A DNA stretch of 64,000 nucleotides, from NCBI GenBank assembly GCA_018292915.2, contig JACVVK020000152.1:698501-762500 (forward strand), given 5' to 3'. This stretch comes from Batillaria attramentaria. Taxonomy: Eukaryota > Mollusca > Gastropoda > Batillariidae. Position numbers and translations under genes: made by a program. This document shows, one piece after another, positions 57,522-64,000 of the stretch (position 1 is its first letter; each line of letters opens with the position of its first letter). Below the pieces are notes generated by a model. It searched no databases, was not told the DNA's origin, and was given only the letters and a program-made list of their open reading frames with translations.

Positions 57522-60214
57522 CTGAAATCATACACCAGCGTGCAGTTGGTTTAAACAGTTGTATTCATTTTGAACAAATATAAATATGCACTCTCACAAT
57601 TTTCAAGACGCCGAGCACATTAAGTCAAAAACCTATAGGTGTGCTGATAAGTACAAAAACACGTGCGGCAGAGGCGTCAAATTCAGTATTATGATGGGAC
57701 AGATCTGTGAAGAAAGAGATAGGAAGAAAGGGGATAGAGAGAATGGCCAATAAGTACTGTACAAAGAAAAATGCAGTGGGACTGTGGTTTCAACGGTGGC
57801 AGCGGGCTGGGCATGCAGTTTTCCAACTCACTCGAATTAAAAGATGATATTAAATTGAAGAGGCCAGCGCTTATCAACTTTCTTTTATCTCCTTCATTTG
57901 TTTTTTTTTGTTTTTTTGCCAGCCTAGAAACATAGTTTATTTCTTTATGTGCTGCGGGTTTTATAACTTATATTATTTATACAGATTTCTCTTCATTCAG
58001 TTTTATTTATCTCGTTTCGGTTTGCAGCTTGACTTTCCATGCAGCAGCCAACCTTATCAACTGGTCTTGATACGTACAATGTATTATCATTCCTGTTTGT
58101 TTCTTCTTCTTCTTCTTTTTCTGTCTTTCTTTCTTTTCCGTCGCTAATATTTTTTTAAAAGTTCAAGTAACTTATGAAAAATAAAAAAAATTCTTTCTTA
58201 TTATATTCTTATTTCAGTTGTTGCAAACCGAAAACATATAAAGTTTACTACTATCGTCATTGAGAAGACTGCAAAGTACCGGGACGAAGCCGAAAAATCA
58301 CGTGCTTCCTGGTGAACAGCACGGGTCAGGAACAGCGCGCAGCCTAGCTCAGTGCTGAGGTAGATTTTACGGCTTCGCCCTTGACCTGTGTGTGTACTTA
58401 CCACTAGTGTTCCACGCCTGTCCCGCATCCTGCCCTCCAGAGCCTCCGGAACTGCCCGCCTTGCCGCCTTTCCTCAGCGTCTCCTGCACGTAGTCCAGAG
58501 CGTCAGTCCCCGACACGAGAATGTCCCTCAACAACGCGATGTAGGCGATGGCCAGACGCAGCGTGTCGATCTTGGACAGTCGCTTCTCGTAGGGGAACGT
58601 GGGCACGTGGCAGCGCAGCTCCTCGAAGGCCGTGTTGATGCTCATCATCCTCTTCCGCTCGCGAACGTTGGCAGCGAACCGCTGGACAGGTGGCCCGGCT
58701 CCTGGGTACTGAGATTCTGAGGTCCTCATGTGAGCGAAGTGGAAACTGCTGCCGTTGCCTGGGCTGCCGTCCGCGTTGAAGTACTCCATGGAAGAGGAGG
58801 AGGTGTGGTGTCGCGGGGAGGCCACCTCGGGAGGATACGAGCCGTTGTGTAGATCGTGGATGTGGTACTGGTTGCTGCTGTCGGTGTTCCTGTCTGCTGC
58901 GGGAACGTCCAGCTGCAGATTGCTGTGATGCCCGCGATCGTACTCGTACTCGTGTCCGCGCTGATGCTGGGACTGCAGGTAGTGATCGTGGCTGGGCGCC
59001 ATCTCAACGTCTAAGCGACACTGCACGTCTGGCAGTCGGTCTGAAGGTCCGCCTCCGTGAGGTATGGACTGTTCAGACAGCCTCATCTGCAGCTCCTCTG
59101 GACGTGCGCTTGTAGGACCGTTGCCTGAATATGGGGGCTCGTAGCGTGGCTCTTTGTACGGGGTGTGCATGTATGCACATGGTGGGAACTCCTCGTCCTC
59201 AACCTGAAACGGGAAACGTGAATGTCGTAAAAATGCCAGCCAATATCGAAAGTGACAAATTTGCTGCTTGTCTAAAACACCAAAAACAATTAACATTAAT
59301 TTTATCGTCTACGGGTTAAAGATGTAGATGAGGTTCATGCCAGTAATTTATATTATTTTGGATTGTGCAAAATCGAAACCTTGTGATTCCAGGATTATTA
59401 GCGTAAAGCGTAAAGGAAAAACTTCATCGAGAATTACAATGTTGTCACTTTATTTCACCAGAAAAACAAGTGATCAACAGGGGGTGTGCAATGTTTATAG
59501 GCTTAGTCGTTCCGCTGTCCCGTTAATACCATACTGTGTAAAACGCACCAAAAGGCGCCTATATACATCATCCATCAAATAGATCAATAGGAAGTGCAGG
59601 ATGAAACGGAGAAATACACAAATAAACCTGATAAGACAAGAAAAGACAGTAAGAAAGAACAGTAAAACAAAATAAAAAAAAAACGAGGAATTATTATGAA
59701 ATCATGAAACCAAAAATAAAGAAATAAATTCAATGAAACGAAGAAAACCCCCAAGAAATTGTTTTTATTGTCCCAAAATTTTCGGCCATAAGCCATCAGC
59801 TGGAGATTTATGTCCAAATAAATAAATAAATAAATAAGCAAATAAATAAAGAAACAAATAAATACATAGATAAATATATACCAGTTTAAAGAAATAAAGA
59901 AAAATATAACACGTAATAAATTGCTTTTATTTTGCCCCAGTATTTTCGACCATAAGTCTTCGTCGGGTTCTTTTATTGCTATCGGTACTGTCAATGTAAA
60001 TAAATAAATAATAAACGACCTGACAAGACGGTAGAGAGTCATCATAGCTCCGGAACTGGTTTCTCTGATTATGGTCATGGTGCCGCCGCAGGATCTGCTG
60101 TCTGTGGTGCCTCTGACTCTGAGGTCCATGTAGAGAATTGAAGTCCATGTTCTCCTGGTCGTTATCAAGCTGAAAATACTCTGCGTATCGCTCGTGGTTT
60201 CTGGGTGACTCCAT
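57373..60214 (-). CDS. bHLH transcription factor of the PTF1/Fer2 type, complete, 381 aa
   Basis: Nuclear DNA-binding protein expected to bind E-boxes as a heterodimer with an E-protein. Exons: 60020-60214, 58402-59203 and 57373-57521, with phases in agreement. Seen: a polar His/Gln/Asn-rich N-terminal half; the bHLH at residues of about 240-293 with basic region [12 protein letters not shown], helix 1 [13 protein letters not shown], then [20 protein letters not shown]; a linker of Gly/Ser; and a third exon reading [15 protein letters not shown], then a Pro/His tail. The [16 protein letters not shown] helix 2 is the mark of the PTF1A/Fer group. The ATG at 60214 ([10 protein letters not shown]) is favoured because the frame further upstream has no matching exon. 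Known relatives act in neural cell fate. The exact orthologue (Fer1, Fer2 or another) is inference. Confidence 0.88.
57530..58395. other. bHLH gene intron 2
   Basis: AT-rich, with TTC runs near 58105. No exon or repeat of note. Confidence 0.6.
58402..59203 (-). CDS. bHLH gene exon 2 (bHLH domain)
   Basis: Starts [19 protein letters not shown] after CCGTTTCAG and ends NTS plus one base at AGTG|GTAAGT. It is GC-rich at third positions compared with the AT-rich introns. Confidence 0.95.
59755..59990. repeat. About 165-bp tandem duplication with AAAT runs (bHLH intron 1)
   Basis: 'gtttttattgtcccaaaatt' + 'ttcggccataagcc' (59762) resembles 'gcttttattttgccccagta' + 'ttttcgaccataagtc' (59923). (AATA)n lies between. 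Confidence 0.7.
60020..60214 (-). CDS. bHLH gene exon 1
   Basis: 65 codons, [20 protein letters not shown] to SLPSCQ, ending phase 0 at CAG|GTCGTT. Rich in His, Gln, Asn and Arg; no domain. Confidence 0.8.
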
Positions 60215-61230
60215 GTTTCCTCTCCAGCCAAATCCTCGAAGAGACTTGGATCAGAATTGTTTGGACGGAAGCCGCTCGTGGATTTCTTGGACGTCTTTTC
60301 AGCGCCCAGAGTGAATAAGTTAGACTCTCAGACAATGTGTAACTGGTGAAGTTTTGAAAGCCAGTGCACACCTTTTTTTTTAATCTTGTGTAATCTGTTA
60401 CGATCGTAACCAGAAGCGCATACCATAGTCTTGCAAAGTTGTTGCACTACAGCAAAATCTTATTTTAAAAATTGTAAGAACCAGTTCTGATTTGTAAACC
60501 GTTGTCACGTTCTGTTTATAAATAATTTAGCAGAAAACTGTCTGAAATAAAATATATTAGCTGTTAACGAGTTTTCGGCTTTTCACTCATCCTCACTTTC
60601 TCCAGCATCTGAACAGGAATTACTGTCTGGTCTGAATGATTTTGGATAAACCGGACAACTTATGCGCTCTGCTAGCTGTGTCTTATACGGCATAACAATT
60701 CAGCCAATGAGGACGCTGCATCGGCACGAGACTTCATTAGAAATACGCAACCCAAGCACCCCTGTCACTAATTGGCTGCGAGTCACTCGACTCCATAGGC
60801 TACTTGAAAGAAAAGCGAGAATTTCTCTTTAAGGAAGTACATTTCAGAGCTATCCCCGTCCGCAAGAATTGGGACTCCATTGAATTCGCGTCCACACGAT
60901 TTTAAGCATACTGAGAGAATACCCCAAACTTTCCCTTCGGCCAGTATTCACGCCAGCTATTCCTACAAAGCCAAGTCATTTGTCTCGAGGACGAGGGTCT
61001 CAGCATCTTTTGGGGATGGGAAGACCGCGAGAGGAGTTTTCTCCCTCACCGCCAGCACGCTTTTCTTGACGTCCCTGGACCTCTTAATCGTGCTGGCGGG
61101 GGGTTCACATCGAACCGCGTGTTGGCGATTGGCAGCTGAATATGGTCAACCCGGCGTGAGACGAGTGCAAGTGATTGTTTGGGAGCGATCATATTTATAC
61201 CGTTTCAGAATGTCAACGCCAACTGTGAAT
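60215..61230 (-). promoter_or_regulatory. 5' UTR and promoter region of the bHLH gene
   Basis: Minus-strand TATTTATAAA near 60536-60545 could be a TATA box with a start about 30 nt below it. Further out, a hairpin CCGCCAGCACG / CGTGCTGGCGG lies at about 61050-61105, and a CAGCTG E-box at about 61131. All are candidates only. Confidence 0.3.
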
Positions 61231-61479
61231 CGGTAATTACCGAGGAGGCGCGGGTAGCTGCAGGCAGTCTTTGCATGAGGGTAGAGGGGAGAGTGGGAGG
61301 AGGGGGTGGGGCGGGGGGGTGGGGGGGGAGGGAGGCGAGTGAGGGTTTAGAATGAGGAGGGGGAAGCGCGGAGGACACCCAGCGGTGTCGATTAAACGAG
61401 GCGCCGAAAGGTCCGTTAGATTCTCTTTCGGTTGTAGTCTGTGCGTCATTGTAGAGATGATGGTGACCTGTGCTCCTCT

Positions 61480-61638
61480 TTATCATGGCGGAACCGGGAC
61501 AGCCGAGCTGGTACAGCGTGGGATTGTCAGTGTTTGGGTCGTGAGTTCGATTCCCGACTGGGAGCCCAAAATGTCTGCTGACTTGTTCGTTGCTACCCCA
61601 GTCTTTCGTATCACCCATCCCTGGTGGAAAAGGACACT

Positions 61639-61692
<54 letters not shown>
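61480..61692 (+). mobile_element. Family B SINE followed by (AATC)n
   Basis: 'gggacagccgagctggtaca', 'tcgtgagttcgattcccgac' and 'ggtggaaaaggacac', then about 14 AATC units. Confidence 0.8.
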
Positions 61693-61694
<2 letters not shown>

Positions 61695-61959
61695 CTCTTG
61701 AATCCTTACAGGAAACATGTGGAAAGCTTGAAGTCTCCATGTTCGTAGTGAGTTCTGAGGGGAAAGCTGCCGCTTACATAGCTCTTAGGCTGTTTGCCAA
61801 ATGAATTGATATTCCTTTTGGTTATTGCGACCGTTTTCGTAACTTTTCGGCTTCTAATAGTAGAGAAATATGATTCCTTCGGCCTACGCTTTCATTGCTG
61901 TACTACACGTCGATAGACAAAGTCTCCAAAAAAAAAAAAAAAAGAAGAAAAAAAAACAC

Positions 61960-62415
61960 CCCTACCAATCAGCGCTGTCTCGCTGGTCCTCACTCCGCAA
62001 CGAAATTACGTCGTCTACTCAGATCGGTTGTCTAGTGTTTAAGAGACTTGTCACCAATGCGAGAGGTCATGGGTTCGAGTCCCACTCGGGGCAAAGAATT
62101 TTTCCTTCTCGTATGTGGCGCCGTTCATTCGGGCCGATCGTCGGGGGTTCTCTCCGGGTACTCCGGCTCCCCCCCCCCCCCCACCTCTGCTTTGGAAATG
62201 TTCAGCCCACCAAATTTGAAAAAAAAAATCCAATTCTAAATTCCGAAATTTAAATAGCTGAGCTGACCCTTCGCACCACGTGATTGTAATGTGTTTATGT
62301 CCAGTGTGTGAGAGAATGCGTGTGATTCACGTGAGCGTGCGTGTTGGGTTCAGTTCGCGGCGCATTGAGCCGATTCATGAAATTGGGTAAAGCGCCTCTA
62401 CAATACTCATTATTG
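61960..62415 (+). mobile_element. Linker plus full family A SINE
   Basis: Same linker as at 18594-18655 ('taccaatcagcgctgtctcg'), then the SINE with box A/B, body and 'gtaaagcgcctctacaatac' tail. Its tail abuts the reverse-oriented dispersed repeat at 62410. Confidence 0.85.
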
Positions 62416-62620
62416 TGGTTAGTAGTACGCGGTACGCTTCTCCGTACGTAGAACAGTATGTACGCCAACCAGTCACCACAATGGTTTCAGACGCTGCACT
62501 GTGTCCCAAGTGACGGATTCTGATGTACGGATGAAGCGCATTCGCTGAAAACTTTTCCACAGCGTTGTTATACGCCTGACAAACATTTTGAGACTTTAGA
62601 CAATAAACGTACGCTTCAAA
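62410..62620 (-). repeat. Dispersed repeat, reverse copy of 37440-37610
   Basis: Shares 'gtacgcggtacgcttct'-type ends and 'gacgctgcactgtgtcccaa' (reverse of 'ttgggtcacagtacagcatc'). Confidence 0.6.
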
Positions 62621-62700
62621 GTAATTGATGGCATTTCCGCCTTCAGTACAAAATTTCTGTTCTGGCCTTTCGTCATTTTGATGGCACCCTTCCACCATAC

Positions 62701-63093
62701 CTTTCGGCTTCACTCGTCACCTATCAACCGCCTCGAACCCTCCGGTCGTCCACGGAGAGGCTTCTCAAAATTCCCAAGCGCAACCTGAAATCCTTTGGCG
62801 AGCGCTCTTTCAGTTTTTTTGCACTAACCTTTTGGAATTCCCTGCCAGCACGTCTGAGAAATGCGCCCACACTGTCTGTTTTTAAGAGCAATCTTAAAAC
62901 GTTCCTCTTTTGTAAAGCTTTCCAGTAATTTCCCGTGTCAGCAACTACTAGTACATGTAGTCAGTTTCACCAGTGTGTGTCTGTCCACTGTTTGTAAAAA
63001 TGAGCGTGAGTGTCGGTGAGTGATTGGCGCATTGAGTTCATTCCAAAGAAATGCGCCCTACAAATGCCATTTATTATTATTATTATTATTATT
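62701..63093 (+). mobile_element. CR1/Jockey-like non-LTR retrotransposon, 3' fragment
   Basis: The frame reads LVTYQPPRTLRSSTERLLKI, FGERSFSFFALTFWNSLPAR and LSVFKSNLKTFLF, then a stop at 62926. This is the family's C-terminal 'LRSS...G.RSFS..AP..WNSLP...FK..LKT.LF' signature. The 3' UTR runs to an (ATT)n tail at 63071-63093. It is 5'-truncated, with no intact reverse transcriptase. Confidence 0.9.
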
Positions 63094-63304
63094 ATACTAA
63101 TTACAGTTCCGGTGGTATTAACTCAACTCCTACCAAGTAAGTTTGGAGTTGTGCACCAGTAGCTTCACTAAAAAAAAAATAATAATAAGTGTTTTGAATT
63201 TCTGAAAAAACAACAACACGTGGTGCTGAGGCATGGGATCCCGCTGGTTGACGGATAGCACCGGAAAAAAACGCCCGTCTATTTTGTTTCATAGGAGACG
63301 AGAC

Positions 63305-63470
63305 ATACATGCGAGGCTGTGACTGCTCGGGCTATGAGTTCGATTCCCTGGTCGGAGCCAACATTTTTGCGCCGGCTTTTTTTTTTTTTTTTTTTTAAAC
63401 TGGTGCCCCCTGTTTGGATGTCATCCTCCGCTACGCCGTGACTGCGCAAAGACTTTGACACCCACCCCCC
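63305..63470 (+). mobile_element. Degraded family B-like SINE
   Basis: 'ggctatgagttcgattccct', 'gccaacatttttgcgccggc', a poly-T insertion, then a poly-C end. Confidence 0.5.
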
Positions 63471-63659
63471 CCCCCCCCCCCCACACACACACACCCAACA
63501 ACCACTGATTCAACCAACCTGCCAGACTGGAGCAGCGGTAGAAAAGACTGACAAATTAACAAGCGAAAACAAACCAATGATCAGGCGTTCCCTTTACTGT
63601 ATAATTATATTTTGCACACGATTGAAGTTAATTGTTTTCTAAGCGGGGCACTTCTTCAC

Positions 63660-64000
63660 GCCAACAGAACAGATGGACCTCCTTCCTCCTCTTCAGTCCG
63701 CCCAAATGCCAACCGTCGTTCTCCGGCGAGAACTAGCCAGTCAACACCTCCCCAGGCCCACCTCCTGGGAAGCTGAAAGGGGCGGGCTACAGGGTTTAGC
63801 GTCCGGAGCGTATGCCGTGGTCATCCTGTGGCACGTGGCACGCTCGTGCACGTGCCTTCACCACCTCCCCTCCCCCGAGGGTGGTGGGGTGGGGGTGCTG
63901 TCACTAGCTTTGGCAACAGCGACTGTCACTTGCAGAATCGTTCTCCGCCCGTCGGTTACAGAATCTTACGGTAGACTTACTTAAGAACTCCGCCGTCGAA
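63660..64000. other. GC-rich right edge, gene not established
   Basis: A plus-strand frame from 63673 (MDLLPPLQSAQMPTVVLRRE) is open for 103 codons, but composition alone explains it. It could be a CpG-rich promoter or first exon of a gene beyond the window. No splice site or motif decides this. Confidence 0.2.

Noticed and set aside
60880..61236. 118-codon plus-strand frame upstream of the bHLH gene
   Set aside because: No splice or codon-bias support; it contains a hairpin and looks like promoter DNA.

Overview
Eukaryotic nuclear DNA from an animal, most probably a gastropod or other lophotrochozoan mollusc. This is inferred from intron-rich metazoan genes, very abundant AC/GT and CT microsatellites, several tRNA-derived SINE families, non-LTR retrotransposon tails and foldback MITEs. 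The species cannot be named from the sequence alone. Most of the window is non-coding. The exon models were assembled by hand from splice sites, reading phase and protein motifs.

Layout. (1) 1-7900, minus strand: a 33-nt micro-exon (92-124) and a likely first coding exon (7763-7858) of an unrecognised gene that runs off the left edge. Between them lie tandem repeats, including a roughly 140-bp array carrying TCAAGGTCA inverted motifs. (2) 8506-20948, plus strand: a complete 11-exon polypeptide N-acetylgalactosaminyltransferase (565 aa by my model). It faces the first gene head to head across about 650 bp that hold microsatellites and a 125-bp near-perfect hairpin. Its first intron holds an antisense hydrophobic reading frame that looks like coding sequence. 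(3) 21000-23150: a 25-bp minisatellite, an RTE-type retrotransposon 3' fragment and SINE remnants. (4) 23703-25724, minus strand: a two-exon coiled-coil protein (545 aa) that I do not recognise. (5) 26000-43900: gene-poor, repeat-rich DNA with MITEs, a 419-bp palindrome, a diverged tandem array, a duplicated exon-like cassette, one well-formed orphan exon (39233-39472, minus) and one candidate terminal exon (42967-43028, plus). (6) 43924-44485: five copies of a 110-bp repeat. (7) 45175-55922, minus strand: a complete alpha-tubulin gene (450 aa, six coding exons, first intron directly after the ATG). (8) 57373-60214, minus strand: a complete three-exon bHLH transcription factor of the PTF1/Fer2 type (381 aa). 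Its third exon was found only by splice-site reasoning. (9) 61480-64000: SINEs, a non-LTR reverse-transcriptase C-terminal fragment and a GC-rich right edge.

The genes do not form a pathway. They are independent loci: O-glycosylation in the Golgi, microtubules, a probable neural-type transcription factor, and unknown proteins. No prokaryotic-style system is present. The most interesting items are the hairpin in the bidirectional promoter, the antisense membrane-protein frame, the orphan exons, the duplicated exon-like cassette and several undescribed foldback elements.
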